From: Tubiluchus corallicola
Lineage: Eukaryota > Priapulida > Priapulimorpha > Priapulimorphida > Tubiluchidae
Length of the DNA stretch: 60,000 bases
Direction: 5' to 3'
NCBI GenBank assembly: GCA_030141605.1
Contig: JAQGDQ010000005.1
Span: 1,490,180 to 1,550,179 of the forward strand
The notes below the pieces were generated by a model. That model searched no databases. It was not told where the DNA came from and saw only the letters and a program-made list of their open reading frames with translations. The translations under genes were made by a program, and so were the position numbers. Positions 37,521 through 48,749 of the stretch are shown here, piece by piece (the stretch's first letter is position 1; each line of letters opens with the position of its first letter).

Positions 37521-37574
37521 ACAAATGAAATAACTTTAAATATTTTTGAAAAAACAATTTCTCAATCAACTACA

Positions 37575-38496
37575 ACTAAATTCTAGGCATGGATGTAGAC
37601 AAGAATCTTAATTGGGAAAACCAAATAAAAGCTATTATTCAAAAAATGGTCCCAGGTACTTCATTCTTGAACAAATTAAAAGACAACTCAATATAAAAAC
37701 AAAACTACTAATACATCTAATTATAAAACCATGATCTTGTCCCATTTAACAGATCGCTGACACCTTCTTTCAAATATATGTAAAACTTTTCTAAACAAGC
37801 TAGAAGAGGCCCAAACTTACGTTTTAAAACACGTCCTTAGTTTCACAACAACATCATAATATTCAGCCACAATGAACAGGGAAAAACTAAACATACCCAT
37901 TGCAGAATCCACTTTCCAATTCCATTCACTAATTTTTCTTGATAAATATTTAAACGATTTGATGCCCAAAAACAAATAAACACAAATAATATACAATTCA
38001 GTCAGCAAAACGGCAATAAATATATGGAATGTGTGCCCACTTAATGTAAAATCTGCAGTGGCTCTAAAAAAATTAAAAAATGAACCGAAAAATACTATAT
38101 TAGTCTTAAAAAATAACCAATATGAAAACATCAAACAACACCTTATGTATTATCAACGTTCACCCAGTAGTCTATAGTTAGTGGCTTATCAAAACCTGTC
38201 ATGCATTAGCATCATGTCAATAAATTAAAACCCACTATACACACAACACTCAAGTCACAAACACAAAACATCCATAAAGCACCCAATTTCAATTTGTAAA
38301 TATTGTAAAGTTTTAAAGTCTTAAATGACTCTTAAGTCTTAATGTAATTAATTACAACCTCACTTGTGTTTTTAATTGTAAGTTCATTTTTTAACACTGT
38401 TGCCCACAGTAGTGGAAACACTGGTTACAATTACACAATAAATTTTAACTGTGTAGTTCACAGTTCAACAATGTGTAATTCTAACAGCAATAAAGG

Positions 38497-38580
<84 letters not shown>
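37575..38580 (+). mobile_element. degenerate LINE 3' end with (TTA)n tail
   Basis: Plus-strand frames, broken by stops, begin with a MDVDKNLNWENQIKAIIQKM phrase at about 37589, typical of the region after the reverse transcriptase core of CR1/L2/Jockey-like elements. The element ends in CAATAAAGGA followed by an uninterrupted (TTA/ATT)n run (38498-38580), the usual 3' microsatellite tail of such LINEs. The 150-codon frame over the tail (poly-isoleucine) is not a gene. Confidence 0.75.
38498..38580. repeat. (ATT)n microsatellite, about 27 units
   Basis: A perfect trinucleotide run from the GGATTT at its left edge to ATATCATC at its right. It forms the tail of the LINE fragment to its left and is probably length-polymorphic. 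Confidence 0.97.
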
Positions 38581-38582
<2 letters not shown>

Positions 38583-39760
38583 CATCTCATCATGAGCGTT
38601 TTTTAAAATTACTGTTTTTTCAGGGAACAGCAATTAGCACCATTCGGACTACAATGAAATTAAATTTATTTTACTTCCCACTGGTGAGCAGTAACATTCT
38701 AAAATTTAATGTCTTCAGTGCACATTTTTTCACACATTTGTTTCGCATTACTAAAAGTAAAAATAAAAATTATTATTATCGATTATCGTCTATGGTACAA
38801 TTGGTCGCCGTCCATTGAATCATACGTCTGGGGAGTAGGGACATAATAAGAAAATTTAAACACGTCTGTATAATTGTATATTGCATAAAGTACATTTTAT
38901 TAATTGTTTTTTATTTTATTTTTATAGGCTTTGTGCTTCATGTATTTATAAGTTTGGATCGTAATCCACATCAGTTCATCTATCTATACATCTGCGACAT
39001 CAATGCAAGAAACTTTTGGCAACAACTCCGATTCCTAGGGAAGAAGAAATCAGCACTAACCAAATTTTTTTTCAACTCTCATTATTTTATTTTTATAATC
39101 TTTCATTTAAAAAGCTGGTACAGGTACCTACTACTTTTAGGTCATTTTTCTTTTCCCATTGCTAAGTTATACAATTTTTTTGTAACTGTGATGTTAGTAT
39201 CAGTATACCATATCTTAACATTTGTTTATGAAAATAACTTTGCATCCAGCCGGTTTATGTAGTATTTAACGGGTATTGCTTTGCCAATGTACATTGTATG
39301 TATTTGTGCAAATAAAATTAAATTGTTTACCTCTTTGTGCCAGGACTCCTAATTCACTGTAATGGGTCATGCAAGTGCCAAGTTAGCAGAATCTCTTTTT
39401 AGTGTCATGGATAAAGTCACGAATTAGCGAAGATTTAGCGTATGTTCAGCTAATTATCATATAGACGGCAACACTACGCGGCGTGGGTCTCGCAAGCTCT
39501 CGCTCTTCGGGCAATAATTGTTATTTCTATCTTAGGGGTGCAGGCATAGATAAATAAATTACGTTGCGCCAACACATCGGTATGCGACGTGTTTTTAAAA
39601 TTTGCCACAAAATTCAGAATTTTTAATAAGCAGAATTAAAAAAAATATTTCTTTAAAGGTCGTTTTAGTTTATTATGAAAATTGCACCATTATTGCAGAT
39701 AACAGTTAACTTTAATCTTCACTTTGTAATAGGGTAACCCCTTTCAAATAATGGCTCAGC
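38581..39760. other. intergenic region upstream of RPL3
   Basis: No supported gene. The 109-codon frame at 38933-39262 is unrecognised and rich in aromatic and hydrophobic residues as expected of AT-rich noncoding DNA. A GC-richer patch lies at 39470-39520. Confidence 0.5.
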
Positions 39761-39764
39761 TTGC

Positions 39765-39810
39765 ACCACGTGTACTAGCGGATGGTGTCACTGGTGTGCC
39801 CTCTTTTCGC
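39765..39810 (+). promoter_or_regulatory. RPL3 core promoter with 5'TOP start
   Basis: An E-box CACGTG lies near 39768. A pyrimidine run CCTCTTTTC at 39799-39808 is followed 20 bases later by the RPL3 start codon. Ribosomal-protein mRNAs of animals begin at a C within such a run (the 5' terminal oligopyrimidine motif), which places them under mTOR/LARP1 control. The transcription start is thus predicted at about 39800, with a leader under 30 bases. No TATA box is seen, as usual for this class. Confidence 0.7.
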
Positions 39811-39827
39811 ATTGGGATTTGGGCGAT

Positions 39828-42800
39828 ATGGTATGCGTAAATTTTTATTTAAAAATCTGTTACATGGTTTTCAATGTTTTGCCATCGTATTTTATTGATA
39901 TCGCTTTATGATTTATTAAGTTACAACTGCGCTTATGTTTTAGTTAGTTTAAAATTAAATCGATTTATTATACTGCAGCAATAAGTCGTGAATTATAATT
40001 ATATTCACCAACGTACAAGATAAATACTGAAATAGATAATTTAAGAAAAAAACTGATGAATCCATATTAACCAAATAAAGTAATTGCTGCGCGACACCTT
40101 AATAGTCTTCCATCCAGGGTGTACTTTTATTAGTTTCTTATGGTAGCAGTTCAGTTTCAGGCTTTTAAAGTCAATTGCCTGTAATTCCACAGGATCCACT
40201 TCAACAATAGATGAGCAAACTCTTCTTAGTTTGCAAGATATAATTTCAATGTATTTTAACATCATACTTTCATGTTTCTTTCTGTATTGATGACTTCACT
40301 TAATTCAACTCTTCAAAAATTTGCTTGCACTTCATCATACCTATTTCAACATGTTATGCCACACTTTGGAGTTTATGTATATGGTTGCTGCATATAGGCG
40401 CTATTACACTTTCGCACCGCCTAGCTTTTTCTAGGTTATTACTAGTTTTTAGGCTCGTAAGTTATCATTCTATTATTCTTACGTCATCAGTGAATGTTTC
40501 CGCTAATCTAATTGTAATTTAATAATATATTTAGGTATAATTACCAATAATTACGCTGTATTCACAGTTCTACACCTATACAGGGCGTATCGCCATCTTG
40601 TTTGTGTGTGTAGTCATGTGACGAATTTCGTACTAGTTTATGCATTTCAGGGCATTATCAGGGCCTAGCTTAAAAGGCACGTGACACACTTTCATCTTTA
40701 CCGCATTTACGAAATAAAGAAAAAAACCTTTACTTTTTTATAATCTAATAGTAATAATACTGCAGTAATAAATAAAATTAATGATAAATAACTGCAGTGG
40801 TCTAAAATAATTTCCCGCGATACGATACAAACTCCCGTAGCTGCAACCCTAATAATCATAAATTATGCGAAGAAACTAAAAATACAGGTTAAGGGCCACA
40901 CACGTCACTGCGCGAGAGCAATTGCGCATCAGTGATGTAAACACGGTTATTCACGTGCAGCTTTTAATGGCGGCTGTAGGTAAGTAATGCATGATTTTAA
41001 TCTGATTTTAATCTGGACTTATAAAGCGCAAGAAGCAATAATATTATGGGAATATGGTGTATATTATGCCTGTTGGTCTGCTTTCTGGCCTGCAGGCGTG
41101 AAAACAACCAATAGGCCAGGAAAAGCTAGGCGGTGCGAAAGTGTAATAGCACCCTGCATATATCATCTACTGACACTTTAATCTCATTAGTTATCTGAAT
41201 GTGAGGAAAACAAGAGAATGAATAACTAATGAGATTAAAGTGTCAGTAGGTGATATACGTAGTGCTCAGTTGTGTCACTTCTCGTTTGCACATCAGGCAA
41301 AATATATTATCCTTGTACTTATTTCTATAATTACATCTGACTTCTGTCATGTTCAATCTTATGTGCAGTAGATCTGTTGTTATTTTCTGGCTACCCTGCT
41401 GAATATAGGTCCATTCTGTATTGTGCAAAAATCATAGTTTTGTACTATCTACTACTTTAAGCTGACATTTTGAGTTTATGTTACTCATAATACTATCTTT
41501 AACACTTTTCTTCCATTAGATTTTTTTCTGAGTTATTACATTTTCTGTTGATACATCTACATCATATTTTCTAGCTATCAGTTACAAATGATTAACAAAA
41601 AACAAAAGAAAAAACTCTGCAGCCACATCTGACTAGCAAAGGCCCCACAAAAGGGCAAAAAAATTTGCGTATAAATGCAGTGCTACCTACTGAAATTTTT
41701 ATTTCAATCATTGCCTTAATCTAGCTCTAAGTATGTTATTATAAATAAATATATTGCAACAGTGCAAAATAAATATTTTTTAGTCGCATCGCAAGTTTTC
41801 TGCTCCTCGACATGGTTCTATGGGCTTTACGCCTAAGAAAAGAAGTAGACGGCACAGAGGAAAAGTAAAAGCTTTCCCCAAAGATGATTCGACAAAGCCT
41901 GTTCATCTGACTGCATTTTTAGGCTACAAAGCTGGCATGACCCACATTGTTCGAGAGGTGGACAAGCCAGGATCAAGTAAGTTGTAGTTTTGAGTGTGCT
42001 AAATTTGAAAAATATACTTGGGTCATTCCGTCTCAAGTGGACCAGACCTTTAGTTGTGACCATCTCAGATTTGCTTCATACTTTTAAAACATGTTCTATA
42101 TTTTATTATTATTATTAATAATTATTAATAAATATATTATTAATGAAAGATACAGAAAACTAGCTTGATATGATTAATACTTTTTTAGTAATGAAAGGTC
42201 ATTAACTTTGTTAGTGCCTCACCAGTGTTTTTTCTCAGAACAAACTTTAATTGGCTATATCTTTCCTACCAAATTCGCTGCATGCACTTTACGTATATGT
42301 ACACATGGAAAAATTACAAAACTCAGCAATGGGCTAACAAAAATCCTAGCAAAAATGGCATTAATCGTTTATGGGCCTTCTTAGGCCATGAAGGGATACT
42401 CCTGTAAGTTTGTTTTTTATGTGAAATTTTTGTCACTTTGCTTGTTTATAGTTCATCCATGTACAAACTTTTAGAGCTAGGAGTCTTCCAAAATTAAAAA
42501 TTGTGGATTTTGCATGTATTGCGAGTCATTATAACCTGGCTCTGTTAACATGGATTAAAACATAAATAGCACCATTAGAAAGAGCATCTAAAATTTTTTA
42601 AATGCCTAAAATATTGTTGTGGCACTCTTACAAAAAACATATTTTTTGTAGTTTGAGTATGTTGTACATTTTAATTTGCCGCATATCTGAACACCAAAAA
42701 ATGTTTTCATGCTATTGCTTAGAAATATTGCGGCAGTATGAAAGCTCAAGCAGACATTTTTCCAGATTGCTACTACATAATAGCATCAGTGTTGCGGGTT

Positions 42801-45800
42801 TTGTAAGCCACTGCAGCCCGAAGTCCTTTATTAGGAGATTTATTATTTATTATTTCCTTGTCTGTAGTAATGCCATTACAATGCCTTACTTTTCTTTTTT
42901 CATTTTTTTTTTCAGTATCTTTAAAACATCAGCAGCTTTGTTAGTAATGACAACAGCCGTCAATGGTTATTATTGCCCTCATCACTACTGACGATAGTCA
43001 CTAGTCATAGATGTCTTACATTCTCATTTATGACTGCCATTGATTAAATAGTGACCACATTCTGAAAATATGCAGAGAATGCTCCTTGTATTAGTTATAA
43101 TTTATTTTAACCAAATACAAACGTTTGATTTTTCTGCAATCAGAAATGTTGACAGACTTTAACAGCTGAATAAAGGAGCCATGTGCTAGGGTTCTTGTGT
43201 AGTCTTCTCTATGGCAACCAGCTGTTCACTTTAGTAGCTTTCCAGTGCATGAAGCTAAATCAGCTGCCATGATTGTCAATTAATTTTCATAAAAAAAATA
43301 CTAAAGCCAAAAAGCACTGTAACTTAAATGACTAGATGTAACGTAAAAACCTAACTGAAAGTTTCACAGCTACTGTTAAAGCCATGCATGTACAGCATTT
43401 ACTGTCACATGACTCATGCCTGCAGTGCTTTGCATTGTCTAGCAAACGGTGTATGGGCTGTTAATCATCCATAACAAACTCTCATGTATGGCATTAATGA
43501 ATATTAAAAAATCATATTAGGAATAATATCATAACAGTATTGTTGGCTTTTGTTAATTCATAGGTGCTGTTTATATTTTAATCTGTATTGTCAGAGCCAG
43601 TTTATAACGACTTGAAATATATACAGAAATCTCAATTTTTAATTTCGGAAGATTCCTAACTCTAGTTAGCACCTGGATGAACTGTAAATTGCACATTTGA
43701 AACAAGTAAGTGATAAAGGATTTCACATAAAAAACTTAAACTTATAGGAGTATCCCTTCAGGACTTAAGGGCTGCCATTTGAATCTGGAAACAATGCCAT
43801 TTTTGCTAGGTTATTTGCCACTCTATTGCACAAAAATTTGATCACCAATTCTGAGTTTTGTAGTGGGTACGTGTGTGCACATAGAGAGTGCATTGTGTAA
43901 ATTTCAGCCCTGTAACTAGATTAGTAGTAAAGATATAGCTAATTAAAGTTTACTCTGAGAAAAATGCAATCGGAAGGCATCAAAAAAAGGTAATGACCTT
44001 TCTTCAATAATTAGTGAATAACTTCAAAACTATTAATTGTATAAATTTAATACTCATACAACTTAGCCTAGAAGTTTCAGCCAAATGCATGATGGTCACA
44101 ACTCAACCTTTTCTAAGTTTGGTCCATTGGTGACATGACCCACTTATGCTTTTGATTTGACACTCATTATAAACACACTGCATTTGAAATGGGTGCTAAT
44201 AAACTCAGCTTCAAGAAGAATGGCGCTGCTTTACATGTGGCACTTTTGGCACCTAAAATCAGCTCGGTGATTTGATACAACTTAATGCTGGGCATCAAAC
44301 GGGTGCTAGAAAAATGAGCAGATCTCAACTATCACATACTTTTCTTTTGTAAGGTGTTGATTTTAAATTCTGCAGATAATTATTATATGTGTAATATAAG
44401 AATTATTTGTGGCCTCTATTAGCATGAGTTTTTATGTTTAACTAACACTTGACTTGACTAATAGCCTTGAAAATTCATTTTCGGTGATTATCAATTTTTC
44501 AATTAACAAATGAACATTAAATTATTATCAGGTTGCTGAAATTTTTTGCCAAATTTTTCAGAAATGAACAAGAAGGAAGTTGTGGAAGCCGTAACAGTGA
44601 TTGAAACTCCACCTATGATAATAGTTGGTGTTGTTGGCTACATTGAAACACCCAAGGGTCTTCGTACTTTTAAAACCGTTTTTTCAGAGCATCTAAGTGA
44701 AGATTGTCGTCGTCGTTTTTACAAGAATTGGTAAACACATGGCTATTTTTAATCCAGATTAGTCGATTTAACAAAAATTATTTATAAAATGTATTAAATT
44801 TATTGATGGAAATCTTCTATTTCTGCTGGTCAGCATTAGTGCCCTTTTTTATTGACTGTTAAAATGCATCCTGCATTCTAATATTCAACTAATAAAGGGA
44901 ATCTGTAGTGTCTGCTGGTTTATTTAGCTATGTTGAAAGACATGACAGATAAATGATTGGCATGTATTTTTTATTTTCTTAACATGAATGGAATTGATAT
45001 GTTTATAGTGTGACAGAATTACAAATTTGGCTACACTGCTGCTGTTGTTGCTATCTGTGTATTTATACTCGGTTGTTTTCTGCAGTATTTGATTCGCTTA
45101 GCTCAGTCATTATAGCTCCTCTCGGTATTGGTCTGATGAGCTTCGTGTATATAGCACAGCCTCCGCTCTTGATGAGTATTTTCTTTGTGTGTGTATGTAT
45201 GTGTGTTCCACATGTGTCGGATAAATGTGTGCACCAATTGAAACCTCTTTCCTCTTCTCATTTTTGTTCCTTCCTGCCTACATTCCTGTCAAGATGAGGC
45301 ATTGAGCTATTTATTTTTTCAACAAACTGAAGGTATAAAGCCAAGAGAAAGGCATTTACGAAGTACTCCAAGAAGTGGCAGGAGGAACTGGGCAAAAAGG
45401 AGATTGAAAAGGATTTTGACAAAATGAAGAAATATTGCAAAGTCATTCGCGTCATTGCGCATTCGCAGGTGATTGTTAGCTTCAAGTATAGTTAGTGTGG
45501 TTCCGCAAAATTTGTTTTCAAGATTAGATATTTTACATTAAACCATTGAAAAACTACTGTTTAGGAATGTTATATTTTAAGTAAATCTAACCTTGTAATG
45601 AGCTTAATTCCATAAATTTTAATTCGAAAGATTATTCACTGTTTGACATGTATAAGAGTTAAATGCGAGTTGAGTCTATTATTTAACACAGTCCAGCTCC
45701 AAATGCTGCTTGTGGTCGGTACTTTGGCGTTATAAACTGTGGAGAGCAAGGTCTGAGAAGCAACTATGTGGCACGTTTCTGATGTGTGCCATGTTTTACA

Positions 45801-48646
45801 AATCTCATGAACAATCACAAACTTTTATCACATTCTACATTACGTCAGAGTTTTTTCTTAGACATAGTTTATTCTAAAAATAATTTATTGTAAAAATTCC
45901 ATGTTTCTACTACACACTAGCAGTCATCATCAGGAATATATAAAGAATGATTTAAAATTCAGAGCAAAGCAGAAACATAACAAAACTACTAGCGTTTGTA
46001 GAAACAATAGTCATAGAGGAAGTGCAATCTATCATTAATGATTAATTAAAGAAGCAATATGTTTAAACAACAACACGTTCTGTAGAAACACGTATAGTGT
46101 GCTGTAGAAACATTGAATTTTGCTAATAAAAAGTTGATAGAATTTATTATATAGTGGGTTGCTTATGTTAGGATTTTATTTAAGAAGTGAGTAATTATCG
46201 CAGTTTTGTTGAGGAAGAGTGTGTATTGTAATTACATTGTTATACAGATGAAGCTGCTGCACAAGAGGCAGAAGAAGGCTCATATTATGGAAATTCAGGT
46301 GAATGGTGGTACCATTGCTGAAAAGGTAGACTGGGCTCGTGAACACATGGAAAAGACCGTTCCTATTCAGTCCATTTTCACTCAAGATGAAATGATTGAT
46401 TGCATTGGTGTGACTAAAGGAAAGGGATTCAAAGGTATTTAGTCTTTCCACTTTATGGTATGCCTGTTTTCAGGCGTGCTGGTATTCTGTTTCCAGATTT
46501 CGTTCAAAAAACAGCTCGACCTATCAAGTGCTCGATTCTTGTTGTGTTTTTTTATAAAGCAAATGTTATATAAAGGGCGTCATGATGTACCTGCTAGATG
46601 GCAGACAACCTGGTTGGACGTACTGCACGATCGATTAGCAGACAGAATTTTTCATGTCTATCATTGTTTTCGCACATTCCTGCTGTAAAACCTTGGGTGT
46701 CTCTTCCCAAGTGATCACGTGAAGTTATAGTTTGCAAGATGATGAGGAAACATGGTTGTGCTTCGGCGGAAGTACTCTTATGCTTTGGCCTATGATGAAT
46801 TATCCATGCTGCCTTCCTACTGATGCAAACAAGAGTTTTTATTTTTTTACAATGAACAATAGACATTTATTATAAAAAATTTAGTTAATGACCTTGTCGT
46901 TCACAAAGGTTAACATTTTTTAGGTGTTACTTCTCGTTGGCATTGCAAGAAGTTACCGCGCAAGACGCATAAAGGTTTGCGTAAAGTTGCTTGTATTGGT
47001 GCTTGGCATCCATCACGTGTGCAGTTTACTGTAGCTCGTGCTGGACAAAAAGGATATCATCATCGCACTGAAATAAACAAGAAGATATACCGTATCGGAC
47101 AAGGTACTTTTTTATGTTAACACTTAGAAGTATTAGTATTTCTCTATATTTGAAATTTGTATTTCTCTAACAATTGTGCAAAAATGCTCTTTATTTAAGC
47201 GTACGTATATTTTTGGAAGTGGGCTAAACACACGAACTTTGTATCATCTTGTAGATCTTTTCAAATCCCACTGTAGTTTTGTTTATAATGATTATTGCCA
47301 GCTGTGTATAGTTATTTTAGCCAAAAATTCAAATTTGTGCAAAAACTGGTCCATACTTAAGCAAAATACAAAGCACCCTGCTTTGAGGTTTCAGCCAATT
47401 TCTCTACTGCACTGAAGCAATTAATATAGTACCTATTTGCAAAAAAAATCCAGTGTGCATCATGTGAAATTTGATTACCAGCTATACTTTTCTCGAGCAA
47501 ATGAGAAATGACCTTTTTCGGGTATATTGCAGAAATTTACACTACACTCTCTACTCGTGTTCTTGCATCATGGGAACTCTTTTGCCTTACTTGTTTGTCT
47601 GGTGATTAGACAAGCTCTGTCATGCGATTTTAAAACTTACTTACATTATTTGTAATGATATATATGGAGTCTACCAGCTTTCCTAGATGCATGTCTCCAC
47701 CACCTACTCCCACTACTTCAAATCTCCACGAGTAGCATGTTTGTAACTTTTGTATTGCTATTAACTTTTCGTAATTTGATTGACTAATTTGATTTCAGGT
47801 ATCCACACCAAGGATAGCAAAGTCATTAAGAATAATGCTGCAACTGAATATGATCTAACAGACAAGTCTATTACACCAATGGTACGAAATTGTTTGAACA
47901 GATACAGTTGGTACATATGAACTTCAGTACAGCTTTGATCGTTTAATTGTCAGCATGTATGATGTCTAACTTTTGGAAAATATAACTTTAATGAAACAAA
48001 ACATGGTTTGCTTTACTTTTTCTTTTCAGGGTGGTTTTCCTCATTATGGTGAGGTAAAGAATGACTTTGTTATGATCAAAGGTTGCTGCATAGGCCCCAA
48101 GAAACGTGTCATTACTCTTCGCAAGGTAAATGTTTGCTAGCTAGACGATTATTGTTCATTTTCTCAAGTTGTGTATTTCTACTCAAATGTAGGTTAATGT
48201 CGAGTCTTGCATGGTTGGTAATTTATTTAACATAAAATTTTAACTAAACCTTAGAAAACATGCCAGTTTGCTGATGATTAGAAAATGAAATAAAATCTGC
48301 TGTTTACATACTGAAGCTTATGCTGAGTAACGTTTTAACTGAAGCATTAACTGGCTGTTACTGTAAACAATATTTTTATTTGATATACTTAACCGGTTGT
48401 TGCTTATTTTATTGTTTGCAAATTAACTTAATTTTTTTAAGCTCATATTCGATAAAAAATTGCTTTGCACCTTTTCAGTCGCTGCTAGTACAAACCAAAC
48501 GAGCTGCTCTAGAGAAAATCAATCTGAAGTTTATTGATACAGCTAGCAAGTTTGGACATGGCCGTTTCCAAAACCATGAAGAGAAGCAAACCTTTATGGG
48601 ACCACTGAAGAAAGATAAAATGAAAGAGGAAGGACAAGTTGCTTAA
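39828..48646 (+). CDS. RPL3: 60S ribosomal protein L3 (uL3)
   Basis: Nine coding exons: 39828-39830 (the ATG alone), 41784-41976, 44562-44730, 45333-45468, 46248-46434, 46924-47103, 47799-47881, 48030-48125 and 48479-48646. All have GT-AG introns and continuous phase, giving 404 residues (human 403). The protein opens [15 protein letters not shown] directly after the initiator Met and is alignable with human RPL3 throughout: [69 protein letters not shown] and SKFGHGRFQ. The [13 protein letters not shown] loop holds the histidine (human His245) that METTL18 methylates in vertebrates. uL3 lines the approach to the peptidyl-transferase centre. The ATG-only first exon with a TOP leader is a common ribosomal-protein layout. 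Introns 1, 2 and 6 carry mobile elements or a snoRNA. Confidence 0.97.
40397..41156. mobile_element. inverted-repeat element in RPL3 intron 1
   Basis: GCTATTACACTTTCGCACCG at 40400 recurs in reverse complement at 41121-41150, with about 30 matching bases in each arm. The element is flanked by CATATA on both sides (40391-40396 and 41157-41162), a likely 6-bp target duplication. The roughly 760-bp body codes for nothing recognisable but includes a CpG-richer stretch at 40895-40980. A nonautonomous DNA transposon is the best reading. Confidence 0.65.
41158..41257. repeat. hairpin-forming inverted repeat, arms about 35 bp
   Basis: The left arm (about 41160-41194, with GACACTTTAATCTCATTAGT) and the right arm (about 41222-41257) are near-perfect reverse complements around a loop of about 27 bases. 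It abuts the right end of the inverted-repeat element in RPL3 intron 1 and the left end of a LINE fragment. Confidence 0.85.
41258..41600 (-). mobile_element. LINE C-terminal fragment in RPL3 intron 1
   Basis: The minus-strand frame gives [19 protein letters not shown] followed by FCLMCKRE, the cysteine-bearing motif near the C-terminus of many non-LTR reverse transcriptases. It matches the fragment at 52844-53182, so both probably come from one family. Truncated and interrupted. Confidence 0.7.
42020..44141. mobile_element. 2.1-kb foldback element with long terminal inverted repeats
   Basis: Arms of about 400 bases at 42020-42430 and 43720-44141 are inverted relative to each other, and outer ends read GGGTCAT and ATGACCC. 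Matching inner landmarks are GGATACTCCTGTAAGT (about 42393) against ACTTATAGGAGTATCC (about 43740) and the reverse pair around the AACTTTAATTGGCTATATCT block at 42243. The arms are clearly diverged. ACTT flanks both ends (42016-42019 and 44142-44145), a possible 4-bp target duplication. The middle holds a 129-codon frame (42602-42991) without recognised family. It fills most of RPL3 intron 2. Confidence 0.85.
45689..45803 (+). ncRNA. candidate H/ACA snoRNA in RPL3 intron 4
   Basis: The segment can be laid out as hairpin, hinge, hairpin, tail. The first hairpin is closed by CAGT/ACTG, the hinge AGAGCA at 45743-45748 fits box H (ANANNA), the second hairpin is built on TGGCAC/GTGCCA, and ACA follows at 45798-45800, three bases before the proposed 3' end. 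The composition is less AT-rich than the intron around it. I have not identified pseudouridylation pockets or an rRNA target, and such layouts also occur by chance. Confidence 0.3.
46730..46830 (+). ncRNA. SNORD83: box C/D snoRNA, U83 (SNORD83) type, in RPL3 intron 6
   Basis: A perfect terminal stem GTTTGCA/TGCAAAC (46730-46736 and 46824-46830) brackets box C ATGATGA (46739-46745) and box D CTGA (46820-46823), with an internal C' ATGATGA at 46792-46798. Just before box D the guide TGCTGCCTTCCT is complementary over 12 bases to the invariant 18S rRNA segment AGGAAGGCAGCA. Counting five bases from box D puts the 2'-O-methyl on the A after AGG, which corresponds to human 18S A468, the known U83A/U83B target. 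Human U83 genes also lie in RPL3 introns, so host and guide both agree. It should be released from the spliced intron, bound by fibrillarin, NOP56, NOP58 and 15.5K, and act in the nucleolus. Confidence 0.9.
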
Positions 48647-48723
48647 TTGCTAACAAGTTTCAGTCGTAATCATTCTTGAAGTGATATGATTATATTGACC
48701 ACTGTACTTCCAATGAATGAAAG

Positions 48724-48729
48724 AATAAA
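48724..48729 (+). terminator. RPL3 poly(A) signal
   Basis: AATAAA lies 78 bases after the RPL3 stop codon, within an A-rich stretch. The short 3' untranslated region is normal for ribosomal-protein genes. Confidence 0.75.
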
Positions 48730-48749
48730 AAAAAGTTAAGAAACAGTAA

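Noticed and set aside
38366-38818. 150-codon frame with a long poly-isoleucine run
   Set aside because: It is the (ATT)n microsatellite at the tail of a LINE fragment.
45010-45297. 95-codon + frame in RPL3 intron 3, and a possible snoRNA there (CTGATGAGC, TTGATGAG words)
   Set aside because: The frame is intronic with Cys/Leu-rich chance composition. No D box, terminal stem or guide accompanies the C-box-like words.
48268-48325. Possible C/D snoRNA in the last RPL3 intron (GCTGATGATT ... CTGAAGC)
   Set aside because: The C box lacks the leading purine, the terminal stem is weak and the would-be guide matches no rRNA segment that I recognise.
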